Below, piece after piece: positions 50,527 to 60,455 of a stretch of 64,000 nucleotides of DNA; position 1 is the stretch's first letter; each line of letters opens with the position of its first letter. The notes under the pieces are model-generated. The model was not told the origin of the DNA. It did not search any database and saw only the letters and a list, made by a program, of their open reading frames with translations. The position numbers were made by a program, and so were the translations under genes. The stretch is from Winogradskyella sp. (lineage in GTDB: Bacteria > Bacteroidota > Bacteroidia > Flavobacteriales > Flavobacteriaceae). Location: contig NZ_JANQIM010000027.1 of the NCBI RefSeq assembly GCF_028282165.1, positions 95,756 through 159,755 of the forward strand, written 5' to 3'.

Positions 50527-51627
50527 ATGAAATTAAAACTCCCTATTATCTGCCTAATTCTGATTAGTATCTTGACCTGTGCGCAAGACAAAAATCCTAC
50601 CAATACTGAAAACGATTACAAAATTGTGGTCCCTGAACTAAACATCCCGTGGGGATTTACCTTTCTGCCCGACGGCTCTATGTTAATCACCGAAAAAGCA
50701 GGTGAACTCATTCATTATAAGAATGAAAAAAAAACTACAATTTCCGGATTACCAGAAATTTATGTTAGAGGGCAAGGTGGTTTTATGGATGTTGTGCTTC
50801 ATCCTAATTTTGAAGATAATAACTTAGTCTATTTTTCATATGCGTCTTCTGAAGGTGAAGGAAACGGAGGAAACACCACAATTGCCAAGGCCAAACTAGA
50901 AAATACAAGTCTTAAGGATTGGAATGTTTTATACAAAGCCGAGCCCAATACGAGACGTGGACAGCATTTCGGATCTCGTCTTGTATTTGATAAGGACGGT
51001 TATTTATATTTCACCATTGGAGATCGTGGAGATAGAGAAGTTAATCCTCAAGACATCACTAGAGACTGCGGAAAAGTCTATCGCATTAATGATGACGGAA
51101 CTATCCCAACCGATAATCCCTTTTTTAATAAGGAAAGCGCCAAAAAAGCTATTTACTCTTACGGACACAGAAATCCACAGGGTATGACATTGCATCCAAA
51201 AACCGGAGCTATCTGGACACATGAACATGGCCCAAAAGGTGGAGATGAAATCAACATTATCGAAGCTGGGAAAAATTATGGCTGGCCAGTAATTAGTTAT
51301 GGCATTAATTACAACGGAACAAAATTTACAGATATAACCGAAAAGGAAGGTATGGAGCAACCACTACATTATTGGGATCCTTCAATTGCCCCAAGTGGCA
51401 TGGCTTTCATTGACAGCGATAAATATGGTGATTGGAATGGTAATTTGCTAATAGGGTCACTAAAATTCCAGTATTTGGATATGTGCACCCTAAAAAACAA
51501 CAAAGTTGTTAAAGAAGAACGCTTGCTCAATAGACTAGGCAGAGTAAGATGTGTAGAACAGGGACCTGATGGTTATATTTATGTTGGCATAGAAAATCTA
51601 GGAATCGTTAAACTTATAAGAAAATGA
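50527..51627 (+). CDS. PQQ-dependent sugar dehydrogenase-like protein (soluble aldose dehydrogenase type)
   Basis: 366 residues from ATG 50527, where an export signal starts (MKLKLPIICLILISILTC, Cys possibly acylated but the lipobox is weak). It is a six-bladed propeller of the GDH-B/Asd family: NIPWGFTFLPDGSMLITEKAGEL, VRGQGGFMDVVLHPNFEDN, GQHFGSRLVFDKDGYLYFTIGDRG, YGHRNPQGMTLHP and GGDEINIIEAGKNYGWPVISYG. It oxidises aldoses in the periplasm if PQQ is available. No pqq genes are present here. The next gene, coupled by ATGA, is a cytochrome c that could take the electrons. Confidence 0.9.
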   Translation: MKLKLPIICLILISILTCAQDKNPTNTENDYKIVVPELNIPWGFTFLPDGSMLITEKAGELIHYKNEKKTTISGLPEIYVRGQGGFMDVVLHPNFEDNNLVYFSYASSEGEGNGGNTTIAKAKLENTSLKDWNVLYKAEPNTRRGQHFGSRLVFDKDGYLYFTIGDRGDREVNPQDITRDCGKVYRINDDGTIPTDNPFFNKESAKKAIYSYGHRNPQGMTLHPKTGAIWTHEHGPKGGDEINIIEAGKNYGWPVISYGINYNGTKFTDITEKEGMEQPLHYWDPSIAPSGMAFIDSDKYGDWNGNLLIGSLKFQYLDMCTLKNNKVVKEERLLNRLGRVRCVEQGPDGYIYVGIENLGIVKLIRK

Positions 51628-52079
51628 AAAGATTGCTTAAGCTTACATTAGTTTTTATGGTTGTGTTGTCTTGCAACCCAAAAGAAAAAAAGAAAACAAA
51701 AGTTGATTACCCGGAAAAAACATCATTCTCGTCTCTAAGTCCAGATTTAAAAGCAAGTATGGAAAGAGGTAAACTGGTCTATGACGATTTATGCCTTACC
51801 TGTCATATGGCCAATGGAAAAGGAGCACCAGGAGCTTTTCCGCCTTTAGCACAATCCGATTATTTAAAGAATTATCAAGAAGAAAGCATTAAAGGGATTA
51901 AAAATGGCATGAAAGGCGAAATGGTTGTCAATGGCATTACTTACAATAGTATAATGACACCCTTAGGGCTTTCTGATGAAGAAGTAGCTGATGTAATGAA
52001 CTACATAAACAACAGTTGGGGTAACAAATATGGTAAATTAATTACTCCCGAAGAAGTGACAAAAGTCATTAAAAACTAG
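51624..52079 (+). CDS. Monohaem cytochrome c lipoprotein
   Basis: 151 residues. Lipobox MVVLSC (Cys15), a basic KEKKKTK linker, then a class I cytochrome c domain with CLTCHMANGKGAPGAFPPLA (haem CLTCH at about 58-62) and a Met axial ligand candidate in the GMKGEMVVNG-YNSIMTPLG region. It ends in a typical C-terminal helix (DEEVADVMNYINNSWGN). It overlaps the sugar dehydrogenase gene by 4 nt and is its likely electron acceptor, passing electrons to the respiratory chain. Confidence 0.92.
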   Translation: MKRLLKLTLVFMVVLSCNPKEKKKTKVDYPEKTSFSSLSPDLKASMERGKLVYDDLCLTCHMANGKGAPGAFPPLAQSDYLKNYQEESIKGIKNGMKGEMVVNGITYNSIMTPLGLSDEEVADVMNYINNSWGNKYGKLITPEEVTKVIKN

Positions 52080-52125
52080 CTCTAATTGGCTAACTTTGCA
52101 CAACTAACTTAATCTAATATTTCTA

Positions 52126-52731
52126 ATGCTAATAATTGGAATAGCTGGTGGAACAGGATGTGGAAAGACAACCGTTGTGACCAAACTTCTCAACGAACTA
52201 CCCGAAGGTCAAGTTGGCGTTATTTCGCAGGATTCTTACTATAAAGACACATCACATTTAAGCTACGATGAACGCGTTAATATAAATTTTGACCACCCAC
52301 GCTCCATCGATTTTGAATTGTTAGTAAATCATCTTAAACAGTTAAAAAAAGGAAAGCCCATAGACCAACCTGTATACTCTTTTGTGAAACATAACCGTAC
52401 AGGTGACACTATTAAAACAAAACCCAGAAAGGTAATGATCGTAGAAGGCATCTTGATTCTTACCAATCCTGAAATACGAAAACTGTTTGATATAAAGATA
52501 TTTGTTCATGCAGATTCCGATGAGCGCTTAATTCGTCGCTTAAAGCGAGATATATCTGAACGGGGAAGGGATATCGATGAAGTACTTACGCGATATCAGA
52601 ACACACTAAAACCCATGCACGATCAGTTTATTGAACCCACAAAAGAATATGCAGATATCATTATTCCGAATAATAGATACAACACGGTAGCAGTAGATAT
52701 CGTTAAAACCATAATTAACGAACGTTTATAA
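52126..52731 (+). CDS. udk: Uridine kinase
   Basis: 201 residues. The P-loop GIAGGTGCGKTT, QDSYYKD, NFDHPRSIDFELL, QPVYSFVKHNRTGDT and IVEGILIL are the uridine/cytidine kinase signatures, and HADSDERLIRRLKRDISERGRD forms the lid. It phosphorylates uridine and cytidine with NTP in pyrimidine salvage. The stop overlaps the start of the divIC-like gene by 1 nt (TAATG), a conserved flavobacterial arrangement. Confidence 0.96.
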   Translation: MLIIGIAGGTGCGKTTVVTKLLNELPEGQVGVISQDSYYKDTSHLSYDERVNINFDHPRSIDFELLVNHLKQLKKGKPIDQPVYSFVKHNRTGDTIKTKPRKVMIVEGILILTNPEIRKLFDIKIFVHADSDERLIRRLKRDISERGRDIDEVLTRYQNTLKPMHDQFIEPTKEYADIIIPNNRYNTVAVDIVKTIINERL

Positions 52732-53057
52732 TGGGAATTTTTGACAAAAAATATTTAAGACCGTTTAAAAACATTTATCTTTTAGTGTTCATAGTTTTTG
52801 CTGTTTGGATGTTATTTTTCGATGCACATTCACTACTCTTTCACAATGAATTAAATACAGATATCAAGGAGTTAGAATATCAGAAAGAACACTATAAAAG
52901 TGAAATGGAAAAGGACAATAAAGCCATAAAGGAATTAAGTACAGAAGAAGGCATTGAACGGGCAGCAAGGGAAAACTATTATATGAAAAAACCTGACGAG
53001 GATATATATATCATAGAATACGAAGACAGTATAGCAAAACAAAAAAAAGATGAGTAA
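52731..53057 (+). CDS. FtsB/DivIC-type septum formation initiator
   Basis: 108 residues. A short basic cytosolic start is followed by one membrane helix (NIYLLVFIVFAVWMLFF), then a periplasmic coiled coil (ELEYQKEHYKSEMEKDNKAIKEL) and the DivIC/FtsB-type ERAARENYYMKKPDEDIYII. It is part of the FtsQLB divisome bridge. It overlaps udk by 1 nt and the mutase small-subunit gene by 8 nt. Confidence 0.93.
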   Translation: MGIFDKKYLRPFKNIYLLVFIVFAVWMLFFDAHSLLFHNELNTDIKELEYQKEHYKSEMEKDNKAIKELSTEEGIERAARENYYMKKPDEDIYIIEYEDSIAKQKKDE

Positions 53058-54438
53058 ATCATTATTTAACGAATTTGAAGGTGTATCTTCAAAAGCCTGG
53101 AAACAGAAAATACAAGTCGATTTAAAAGGCGCCGACTATAACGACACACTTATCTGGAAGACCAACGAGGGTATCGATGTTAAACCATTTTATCATTCTG
53201 ATGAATTTGAAGCCTTAGCAAAGGTATCTGCCAACAAAGCTACCCAATGGAAAATTGGTCAACTTATCGAAGTTGATAATGTTAATGAAGCAAACGCAAA
53301 GGCTATAGATGCCATTGAAAGAGGAGCTGAAAGCATTATATTTCAGATTTCATCCCAAGAGATTTCAATAGACGAATTGTTTAAGAACATCGATTTAGAA
53401 AAAATCTCCGTAGAATTGAAATGCGGTTTTCTTTCTACCGATTTCCAAAATAAAATTCACAATGTTATTTCGAGTCGAAGCGAGAAATCTCAAAATAGTA
53501 TTACAGTGCATATAGATATCATAGGCAATCTGGCCAAAACAGGCAATTGGTATCTCAACCTGTCAGAGGACCACTCAAAGTTTGAGGCTATAGTAAAACA
53601 TACCAACCAAGTCTCAATTAACTCAAGTCTTTACCAAAATGCAGGTGCCAATGTTTTACAGCAATTGGCCTACAGTCTTGCACATGCTAACGAATACTTA
53701 AACCACTTTGACAACGTCATGTCGAACGAAGCGAAGCAAACGCTTCAATTCACCTTTAATGTCTCCGTTGGTTCAAACTATTTCTTTGAGATAGCTAAAT
53801 TAAAAGCCTTAAGACAGCTTTGGGCAACCTTAGCTTCAGAATATGCTATCGATACAGACTGCAGAATAATCGCTACACCAAGTAAACGCAATAAAACGAT
53901 TTATGATTATAACGTTAATTTGCTTCGTACAACGACAGAATGCATGAGTGCCATATTGGGAGGTGCAGATGTGGTTTTTAACTCACCTTACGATAGTCTC
54001 TACCATAAACCTAACGAATTTGGAGATCGTATTGCCAGAAATCAACTTTTGGTATTAAAGAACGAAAGCTATTTCGATAAAGTCAATAACCCAACAGATG
54101 GGGCTTATTATATTGAGAGCTTAACACAACAGCTAGCAGAAAAAGCCTTAGCACTCTTTAAAGATATTGAAGCTAATGGTGGCTTCTTAAAACAACTAAA
54201 AGAAGGTACCATACAACGAAAAACCAAAGAAAGTGCAGCTAAAGAACAGGTCGATTTTGATGCTGAAAAACTAGTGTTACTTGGTACAAATAAGCACCCA
54301 AATCCTACTGATAAAATGAAAGATGAGTTAGATATTAGCCCATTTTTAAAGGTTGAAAAGCGAAAAACAATTATTGAACCAATTATTGAAAAAAGACTAT
54401 CTGAAGAATTGGAAATAAATCGATTAGATAAAGAATAA
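53050..54438 (+). CDS. mutA: Methylmalonyl-CoA mutase small subunit
   Basis: 462 residues of the mutase small-subunit fold without the B12-binding domain. It starts LFNEFEGVSSKAWKQKIQVDLKGADYNDTLIWKTNEGIDVKPFY and has NYFFEIAKLKALRQLWATLASEY, TTECMSAILGGADVVFNSPYD and GAYYIESLTQQLAEKAL. It pairs with MutB in the propionate/succinyl-CoA interconversion. Two stretches (about residues 139-148 and 223-232) are encoded by sequences resembling a dispersed flavobacterial repeat. A lipoprotein gene, not mutB, follows directly. Confidence 0.92.
   Translation: MSKSLFNEFEGVSSKAWKQKIQVDLKGADYNDTLIWKTNEGIDVKPFYHSDEFEALAKVSANKATQWKIGQLIEVDNVNEANAKAIDAIERGAESIIFQISSQEISIDELFKNIDLEKISVELKCGFLSTDFQNKIHNVISSRSEKSQNSITVHIDIIGNLAKTGNWYLNLSEDHSKFEAIVKHTNQVSINSSLYQNAGANVLQQLAYSLAHANEYLNHFDNVMSNEAKQTLQFTFNVSVGSNYFFEIAKLKALRQLWATLASEYAIDTDCRIIATPSKRNKTIYDYNVNLLRTTTECMSAILGGADVVFNSPYDSLYHKPNEFGDRIARNQLLVLKNESYFDKVNNPTDGAYYIESLTQQLAEKALALFKDIEANGGFLKQLKEGTIQRKTKESAAKEQVDFDAEKLVLLGTNKHPNPTDKMKDELDISPFLKVEKRKTIIEPIIEKRLSEELEINRLDKE
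53464..53491 (+). repeat. REP-like sequence inside the mutase small-subunit gene
   Basis: GTTATTTCGAGTCGAAGCGAGAAATCTC contains GTYATTTCGAG and, further on, GAGAAATCT, words I associate with short dispersed repeats of flavobacterial genomes. It is read in frame as VISSRSEKS. Confidence 0.45.
53716..53746 (+). repeat. Second REP-like sequence in the mutase small-subunit gene
   Basis: It starts GTCATGTCGAACGAAGCGAAG and ends with an ACGCTTC that can pair with GAAGC. It is read in frame as VMSNEAKQTL, in a region where the chain looks longer than in typical MutA. The match to the repeat family is weaker than for the copy at 53464. Confidence 0.35.
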
Positions 54439-54465
54439 AACTCATTATAGATAAAACCTATAGTT

Positions 54466-55113
54466 TTGATTCGTGGAATATTAGTCATATTAATTCTAAT
54501 GGCGATGTTAATTAGCTGTAATAGTACAAATAAGAACAATAATCCAAATTTGGATGGTGAATATTTTTACTCTGAGCCTTCCAATTTAAGCTATTACATC
54601 CCTCAAGGATTTAAAGATGCCTATGTAGAGACAGAAGTTGAGTTTGATAGCTTAATCGCAACTATCTATCATGAAGAAATAAAAGAAAGTTTAAAACTTT
54701 TTTATTTTTCTGATTCCTATTCCGGTCCCGATGCGTTAGGTGCATATTATTTGTACAAAGAAGATTCTTTAAATTATACATTTTTAGTTATAAATGAAAC
54801 AGAACATATTAGGCTGAATGATAAAAATATGGAGTCTTTTATAGCTCTCAGGAATGCTAATATTAATAATGTAGCTGGAGATTCCACAATCACTATAGAT
54901 CTGACCGATGATAAATTCACAAACCAAAGTCATCATCAAATAATGACAACGAGAGGAATAACAACCGTTAATGACGATTCATTTTATTGGGAATATTTCC
55001 TTGTTTCACAATTTTTACAAACCTATTCTGTATTTACAAGATCAAATACCGAGTTTAACTTTAAACCTTATATCCATACTGTTAGATATGGAGATAAAAC
55101 AGCCATTGAGTAA
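54466..55113 (+). CDS. Lipoprotein of unknown function between the mutase subunit genes
   Basis: 215 residues if started at the TTG at 54466, which gives a complete lipoprotein signal ([18 protein letters not shown], Cys18). The first ATG, 11 codons later, would leave the signal too short. An Asn-rich linker is followed by a domain with [29 protein letters not shown] and [27 protein letters not shown], which I do not recognise. The stop overlaps mutB by 1 nt. It has nothing obvious to do with the mutase and may be a passenger in the operon. Confidence 0.65.
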   Translation: MIRGILVILILMAMLISCNSTNKNNNPNLDGEYFYSEPSNLSYYIPQGFKDAYVETEVEFDSLIATIYHEEIKESLKLFYFSDSYSGPDALGAYYLYKEDSLNYTFLVINETEHIRLNDKNMESFIALRNANINNVAGDSTITIDLTDDKFTNQSHHQIMTTRGITTVNDDSFYWEYFLVSQFLQTYSVFTRSNTEFNFKPYIHTVRYGDKTAIE

Positions 55114-57230
55114 TGAGAAAAAAACTTCAAAACATAGCACTTAAAACTTTGGATTATAAACCCGAAGTTCAAAAAAATAATTTTCATACTGCAGAAGACA
55201 TTGATGTAAAATCAAATTATTCTAAGGACGATGTTAAAAACCTTGAGCATTTAGATTTTGTAGCTGGCATTGCGCCAAATCTTCGCGGTCCTTATTCAAC
55301 CATGTATGTACGCAGACCATGGACCATAAGACAGTATGCCGGATTTTCTACCGCAGAAGAAAGTAATGCCTTTTATAGACGAAACTTAGCAGCAGGGCAA
55401 AAAGGCTTGTCCGTAGCCTTTGACTTAGCCACGCATAGAGGTTATGATTCAGATCACGAACGCGTGGTTGGTGATGTAGGTAAAGCAGGCGTTGCTATAG
55501 ACTCTGTCGAAGATATGAAAATCCTATTCGACCAGATTCCATTAGATAAAATGTCGGTATCAATGACCATGAACGGAGCTGTACTTCCAATTATGGCCTT
55601 CTACATTGTTGCTGCGGAAGAACAAGGTGTAAAACCAGAGCAATTGGCTGGTACTATTCAAAATGATATTCTAAAAGAGTTTATGGTGCGTAATACTTAC
55701 ATTTATCCACCTACGCCATCTATGAAAATTATCTCTGATATTTTTGAGTTTACAAGTCAAAATATGCCAAGATTCAATAGTATCAGTATTTCTGGATACC
55801 ATATGCAAGAAGCCGGTGCTACTTGTGATATTGAATTGGCATATACCCTAGCAGATGGTTTAGAATACATTAGAAAAGGATTGGGTGCCGGCATGGATAT
55901 CGACACCTTTGCACCACGATTATCCTTCTTTTGGGCCATTGGTATGAATCACTTTATGGAGATTGCCAAAATGCGCGCCGCTCGTATGCTATGGGCTAAA
56001 CTTGTTAAACAGTTTAATCCTAAGAACCCAAAATCATTGGCTTTAAGAACGCACTCGCAAACATCAGGTTGGAGCTTAACGGAACAAGACCCATTTAACA
56101 ATGTAGCACGAACTTGTATCGAAGCTGCCGCTGCCGCTTTTGGAGGCACACAGAGTTTGCATACCAATGCCTTGGATGAAGCCATTGCACTTCCTACGGA
56201 TTTTTCGGCACGCATAGCTCGTAACACACAGATTTATTTGCAAGAAGAAACGCATATTACCAAAACGGTCGACCCGTGGGCAGGTAGTTTTTATGTAGAA
56301 AGTTTAACCAATGAAATCGCTCAAAAGGCATGGACACTTATTGAAGAAGTGGAATCATTGGGCGGCATGACTAAAGCGATTGAGGCTGGCATTCCTAAAT
56401 TGAGAATTGAAGAAGCCGCTGCACGTAAACAAGCCCGAATTGATTCTGGCCAGGATGTTATTGTAGGTGTTAATAAATACCAACTCAAAGAAGAAGACCC
56501 GCTTCATATTTTGGAGGTTGATAACCAAACCGTACGCAATCAACAAATAGAGCGCTTAAATCAAATTAAGTCATCTCGAAACAACCAAGATGTTACTGCG
56601 GCATTATCAAAATTAACTGAAGCAGCAAAGACAGGTGAAGAAAATTTATTAGCTTTAGCAGTAGATGCAGCGCGTAAACGTGCCACTTTAGGTGAAATCA
56701 GTGATGCTCTAGAGGCTGAGTTTGGACGTTATAAAGCACAAATTAAATCATTTAGCGGTGTGTACAGCAAAGAAATAAAAGACGATTTAAGCTTTAAGAA
56801 AGCTAGAGAGTTAGCCGACCAATTTGCAGAGCAAGATGGTCGTCGCCCTCGTATTATGATTGCCAAAATGGGACAAGATGGGCACGACAGAGGCGCTAAA
56901 GTGGTGGCTACTGGTTATGCTGACGTGGGCTTTGATGTGGATATTGGCCCGTTATTCCAAACACCAAAGGAAGCCGCTAAACAAGCTGTAGAAAATGATG
57001 TTCATATTTTGGGAGTATCTTCATTGGCAGCAGGACACAAAACTTTAGTACCACAAGTCATTGAGGAATTAAAAGCTTACGGTAGAGATGATATTATGGT
57101 CATTGTAGGTGGCGTTATACCTAAGCAGGATTATGAATATTTATTCGATGCTGGAGCCGTGGCAGTTTTTGGCCCAGGGACCAAAATAAGTGATGCTGCC
57201 ATTCAGATCTTGGAAATTTTGATTGATTAA
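55113..57230 (+). CDS. mutB: Methylmalonyl-CoA mutase large (B12-binding) subunit
   Basis: 705 residues, full length. The N-terminal barrel has [78 protein letters not shown], and [22 protein letters not shown] is the coenzyme-B12 contact region. The C-terminal cobalamin domain has [24 protein letters not shown] with the DxHxxG base-off His (about 588-593) and [15 protein letters not shown]. It rearranges methylmalonyl-CoA to succinyl-CoA using adenosylcobalamin. It acts with the small subunit upstream. Confidence 0.97.
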   Translation: MRKKLQNIALKTLDYKPEVQKNNFHTAEDIDVKSNYSKDDVKNLEHLDFVAGIAPNLRGPYSTMYVRRPWTIRQYAGFSTAEESNAFYRRNLAAGQKGLSVAFDLATHRGYDSDHERVVGDVGKAGVAIDSVEDMKILFDQIPLDKMSVSMTMNGAVLPIMAFYIVAAEEQGVKPEQLAGTIQNDILKEFMVRNTYIYPPTPSMKIISDIFEFTSQNMPRFNSISISGYHMQEAGATCDIELAYTLADGLEYIRKGLGAGMDIDTFAPRLSFFWAIGMNHFMEIAKMRAARMLWAKLVKQFNPKNPKSLALRTHSQTSGWSLTEQDPFNNVARTCIEAAAAAFGGTQSLHTNALDEAIALPTDFSARIARNTQIYLQEETHITKTVDPWAGSFYVESLTNEIAQKAWTLIEEVESLGGMTKAIEAGIPKLRIEEAAARKQARIDSGQDVIVGVNKYQLKEEDPLHILEVDNQTVRNQQIERLNQIKSSRNNQDVTAALSKLTEAAKTGEENLLALAVDAARKRATLGEISDALEAEFGRYKAQIKSFSGVYSKEIKDDLSFKKARELADQFAEQDGRRPRIMIAKMGQDGHDRGAKVVATGYADVGFDVDIGPLFQTPKEAAKQAVENDVHILGVSSLAAGHKTLVPQVIEELKAYGRDDIMVIVGGVIPKQDYEYLFDAGAVAVFGPGTKISDAAIQILEILID

Positions 57231-57326
57231 AACACAAAAATACTAACAAAAAAACTGTTAACAACTTCAATTTTCAAAACCCATAATAAATCGTATTTTT
57301 AAGCCCTCAACAAACCAAATCATTTG

Positions 57327-58094
57327 ATGGGTAAAATCATAGCCATTGCTAATCAGAAAGGTGGTGTAGGTAAAACTACGACATCTGTTAATTTAGCCGC
57401 TTCTCTTGGTGTTCTCGAGAAGAAAGTCCTACTCATAGATGCCGATCCCCAAGCTAATGCCAGTTCTGGGTTAGGTATCGATGTCGATGCTGTACAAATA
57501 GGCTCTTACCAAGTGTTAGAACACACGAAATCTGCAAAAGAAGCCATTACAGCTTCAAACGCACCAAATGTTGATGTTATACCAGCACACATTGACCTTG
57601 TGGCTATTGAAATAGAGTTGGTAGATAAAGATGAGCGAGAGTATATGCTTAAGAAAGCCATAACTGATTTAAGATCAGAATATGACTATATCCTAATAGA
57701 TTGTGCACCCTCTTTGGGATTGTTAACTTTAAATGCCTTAACGGCTTCAGATTCAGTAATTATACCTATTCAATGTGAATATTTTGCATTAGAAGGGCTG
57801 GGCAAATTGTTAAATACTATTAAAAGTGTACAAAAAATCCACAATGAAGCGTTAGACATAGAAGGCATGCTGCTTACCATGTTCGATTCTCGTTTACGTT
57901 TATCGAATCAAGTTGTAGAAGAAGTACAAAAGCATTTTAGCGATATGGTATTTGAAACCATTATACAGCGCAATGTAAGATTAGGCGAAGCACCGAGCTA
58001 TGGTGAAAGTATCATTAATTATGACGTAAGTAGTAAAGGCGCGGTAAACTATTTAAATTTAGCGAAAGAGCTGATTAAGAAAAATGAATTGTAA
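57327..58094 (+). CDS. parA: ParA-family chromosome partitioning ATPase
   Basis: 255 residues from ATG 57327 (a TTG one codon earlier is possible). Deviant Walker A KGGVGKTTTSVNLAASL, LLIDADPQANASSGLG, DYILIDCAPSLGLLTLNAL and QCEYFALEGLGKLLNTI are the ParA/Soj signatures. It acts with ParB in origin segregation. The stop overlaps the parB start by 1 nt (TAATG). The 97-nt upstream region holds no parS-like TGTTNCACGTG site that I can see. Confidence 0.95.
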   Translation: MGKIIAIANQKGGVGKTTTSVNLAASLGVLEKKVLLIDADPQANASSGLGIDVDAVQIGSYQVLEHTKSAKEAITASNAPNVDVIPAHIDLVAIEIELVDKDEREYMLKKAITDLRSEYDYILIDCAPSLGLLTLNALTASDSVIIPIQCEYFALEGLGKLLNTIKSVQKIHNEALDIEGMLLTMFDSRLRLSNQVVEEVQKHFSDMVFETIIQRNVRLGEAPSYGESIINYDVSSKGAVNYLNLAKELIKKNEL

Positions 58095-58996
58095 TGGCGA
58101 AAGCTACTAAGAAACAAGCACTGGGACGAGGACTTTCAGCACTATTAAAAGATCCAGAAAACGATATTAAATCTGCTGAGGACAAAAATGCCGACAAAGT
58201 TGTTGGCAATATTGTTGAGCTTGATATTGACAGTATAGACGTAAATCCTTTTCAACCAAGGACCAATTTTAACGAAGATACGCTAAAGGAATTGGCGTCT
58301 TCTATACGCGAGTTAGGGGTTATTCAACCCATTACGGTTAGGAAACTTGCATTTAATAAATATCAGTTAGTTTCTGGTGAGCGTCGTTTTAGAGCGTCTA
58401 AATTAATTGGATTAGAAACTATACCGGCTTATATAAGGATAGCTAATGACCAAGAGTCTCTAGAAATGGCTTTAGTAGAAAATATCCAACGCCAAGATCT
58501 AGACCCTATTGAAATAGCACTTTCCTATCAACGACTAATTGACGAAATTAACCTAACACAAGAGCAAATGAGCGAGCGTGTAGGTAAAAAGCGCTCAACC
58601 ATTGCTAATTACCTACGTTTATTAAAACTCGACCCCATCATACAGACTGGTATGAGAGACGGTTTTATTTCTATGGGTCATGGTAGAGCCATGGTGAATA
58701 TTGAGAATCCGATCGACCAGCTCGAGGTCTATGAAAAAGTCATTAGTAACAAACTTTCCGTAAGAGCTACCGAACAGTTAGTGAAAAAACTAAATTCTGA
58801 TACCGATTCACAATCAGAAACTACACCAATTGAAATCCCTAAACACATTAAAAAAGGTGTGAAAGAATTTTCAGAATATTTTGGCCATAAAATAGAGGTC
58901 AAGATCGCCAAGAACGGTAGTGGCAAAATCACAATTCCTTTTCATTCTGAAGAAGACTTCAATAGAATCAAAAAATTAGTGCAACGTGCTAAATAA
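58094..58996 (+). CDS. parB: ParB/Spo0J chromosome partitioning protein
   Basis: 300 residues. An N-terminal ParA-interacting KQALGRGLSALL, a ParB/Srx CTPase domain (IDSIDVNPFQPRTNFNEDTLKELASSIRELGVIQPITVRKL, LVSGERRFRASKL, LVENIQRQDLDPIEIALSYQRL) and a helix-turn-helix (MSERVGKKRSTIANYLRLLKLD, ISMGHGRAM) are clear. It binds parS and CTP and slides on DNA to load partition complexes. It overlaps the DUF5683 gene by 11 nt. Confidence 0.95.
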   Translation: MAKATKKQALGRGLSALLKDPENDIKSAEDKNADKVVGNIVELDIDSIDVNPFQPRTNFNEDTLKELASSIRELGVIQPITVRKLAFNKYQLVSGERRFRASKLIGLETIPAYIRIANDQESLEMALVENIQRQDLDPIEIALSYQRLIDEINLTQEQMSERVGKKRSTIANYLRLLKLDPIIQTGMRDGFISMGHGRAMVNIENPIDQLEVYEKVISNKLSVRATEQLVKKLNSDTDSQSETTPIEIPKHIKKGVKEFSEYFGHKIEVKIAKNGSGKITIPFHSEEDFNRIKKLVQRAK

Positions 58997-59591
58997 AAGC
59001 AAAATTTTTCTTTTACTGTGCTTATTTTCAGTTACATTTTCATTTTCACAAAAGGAAAAAGACAGTACGAATATTGCTCTAGATAAAGAACTGGTCGTAA
59101 TAGAAAATCAAGTTTTTGAGAAAAAGGAAATTGATCCGTTAAGACCCTCAAAGGCAGCATTCTATTCTGCCATATTACCTGGCGCAGGACAGGCTTACAA
59201 TAAAAAGTATTGGAAAATCCCAATCGTGTGGGGAGCTATTGGTACTGGCGTATACTTTTACTTAAGAAACGACAGTCAATTTGACCGTTACAGAGATGCC
59301 TACAAAAGACGTTTAGCTGGCTTTACAGATGATGAATTTTCAGATGCAAATGGAAACCCTCTTATATCTGATGATGGCTTAATACGTGCACAGCAACAGT
59401 TTAGACGTAATAAAGAAATTTCTTTGCTAGTTACCATAGGCTTGTATGCCTTAAATATTATTGATGCCAATGTTGATGCGCATCTGCTTCAATTTAATGT
59501 GGATGAAAATCTGAGTTTAAGACCACACTACCAATTCAACCAAATGGAAAACTCTTCTGATTTGGGACTAACGGTTAATTTCAAATTTTAA
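58986..59591 (+). CDS. DUF5683 exported/membrane protein
   Basis: 201 residues with a GTG start at 58986, inside the end of parB. Signal peptide about 1-21, then SKAAFYSAILPGAGQAYNKKYWKIPIVWGAIGTGVYFYLRNDS, the DUF5683 signature with one or two membrane helices, and a C-terminal VDEDL-type beta region. It is a conserved companion of parAB and dapB in flavobacteria, with unknown function. It is 1 nt from dapB. Confidence 0.88.
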   Translation: MLNKSKIFLLLCLFSVTFSFSQKEKDSTNIALDKELVVIENQVFEKKEIDPLRPSKAAFYSAILPGAGQAYNKKYWKIPIVWGAIGTGVYFYLRNDSQFDRYRDAYKRRLAGFTDDEFSDANGNPLISDDGLIRAQQQFRRNKEISLLVTIGLYALNIIDANVDAHLLQFNVDENLSLRPHYQFNQMENSSDLGLTVNFKF

Positions 59592-59592
59592 T

Positions 59593-60297
59593 ATGAATAT
59601 CGCACTATTAGGATATGGCAGAATGGGAAAGAGTATTGAAATCATAGCTCTTGAGCGCCATCACGATATCGTATCGAAAATTTCTGATGCTTCCGCTGAC
59701 TTTGATTTTTCCAACGTTGATGTGGCTATAGATTTTAGTGTGCCAAATGCAGCCGTGACCAATATTAAAAAAGCACTGGATGCCAAAATCCCTATAATAT
59801 CGGGTACTACTGGATGGCTGGAGCGCTACAATGAAATTGTTGACTATTGTAATTCTAAAAACGGCACTTTTCTGTACGCTTCTAACTTTAGTTTAGGCGT
59901 CAATATTTTTTTCGAAATCAATAAAAAATTGAGTGCACTAATGTCCACTGTTGATGGCTATACTACTGCAATTGAAGAAATTCATCATACCAAAAAATTA
60001 GATGCACCAAGTGGTACGGCTATTACTTTGGCCGAACAAATTATTGAAAATACCAATTACAACGATTGGACATTAGATGCGCCAAAACCCAACGAAATCC
60101 CTATCGAAGCGAAGCGTATTCCAGATGTACCTGGCACCCATGAGATTACTTACAAATCAGACATTGACACTATAAATATTAAGCACACGGCACATAGCAG
60201 ACAAGGTTTTGCCCTTGGAGCTGTTATTGCCGCAGAATGGATAAAAGATAAAAAAGGGGTATTCACTATGCAAGATGTGTTACAAATTAATGGCTAA
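59593..60297 (+). CDS. dapB: 4-hydroxy-tetrahydrodipicolinate reductase
   Basis: 234 residues. The Rossmann motif GYGRMGKSIE is near the start, followed by AIDFSVPNAA, SGTTGW, ASNFSLGVNIFFEINKKL and the catalytic EIHHTKKLDAPSGTAI. It reduces the DapA product with NAD(P)H in lysine and diaminopimelate synthesis. It is in an operon with parAB and lepB. Length is slightly shorter than the usual 240-270 but typical for this phylum. Confidence 0.96.
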   Translation: MNIALLGYGRMGKSIEIIALERHHDIVSKISDASADFDFSNVDVAIDFSVPNAAVTNIKKALDAKIPIISGTTGWLERYNEIVDYCNSKNGTFLYASNFSLGVNIFFEINKKLSALMSTVDGYTTAIEEIHHTKKLDAPSGTAITLAEQIIENTNYNDWTLDAPKPNEIPIEAKRIPDVPGTHEITYKSDIDTINIKHTAHSRQGFALGAVIAAEWIKDKKGVFTMQDVLQING

Positions 60298-60455
60298 TGT
60301 TGAATGAAAATAAACTGTCTGCACATAAACACTTGTAAATCTTTGTTAAATGAAGCCGATGAATTAACTAGGATTTTTATTTCATCAAGAAAAACTGCAA
60401 ATTTGAACCTTAAAAATTAATCAATTGTCATTAGACAATTATCATTATATAGATT

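Noticed and set aside
57231..59000. parS sites near parAB
   Set aside because: I found no TGTTNCACGTGNAACA-like palindrome in or beside the genes.
60085..60120. Repeat-like ATCGAAGCGAAG inside dapB
   Set aside because: It encodes a segment (IPIEAKRIPDVPGTH) in the normal place for DapB, with no added length, so I see no evidence of insertion.
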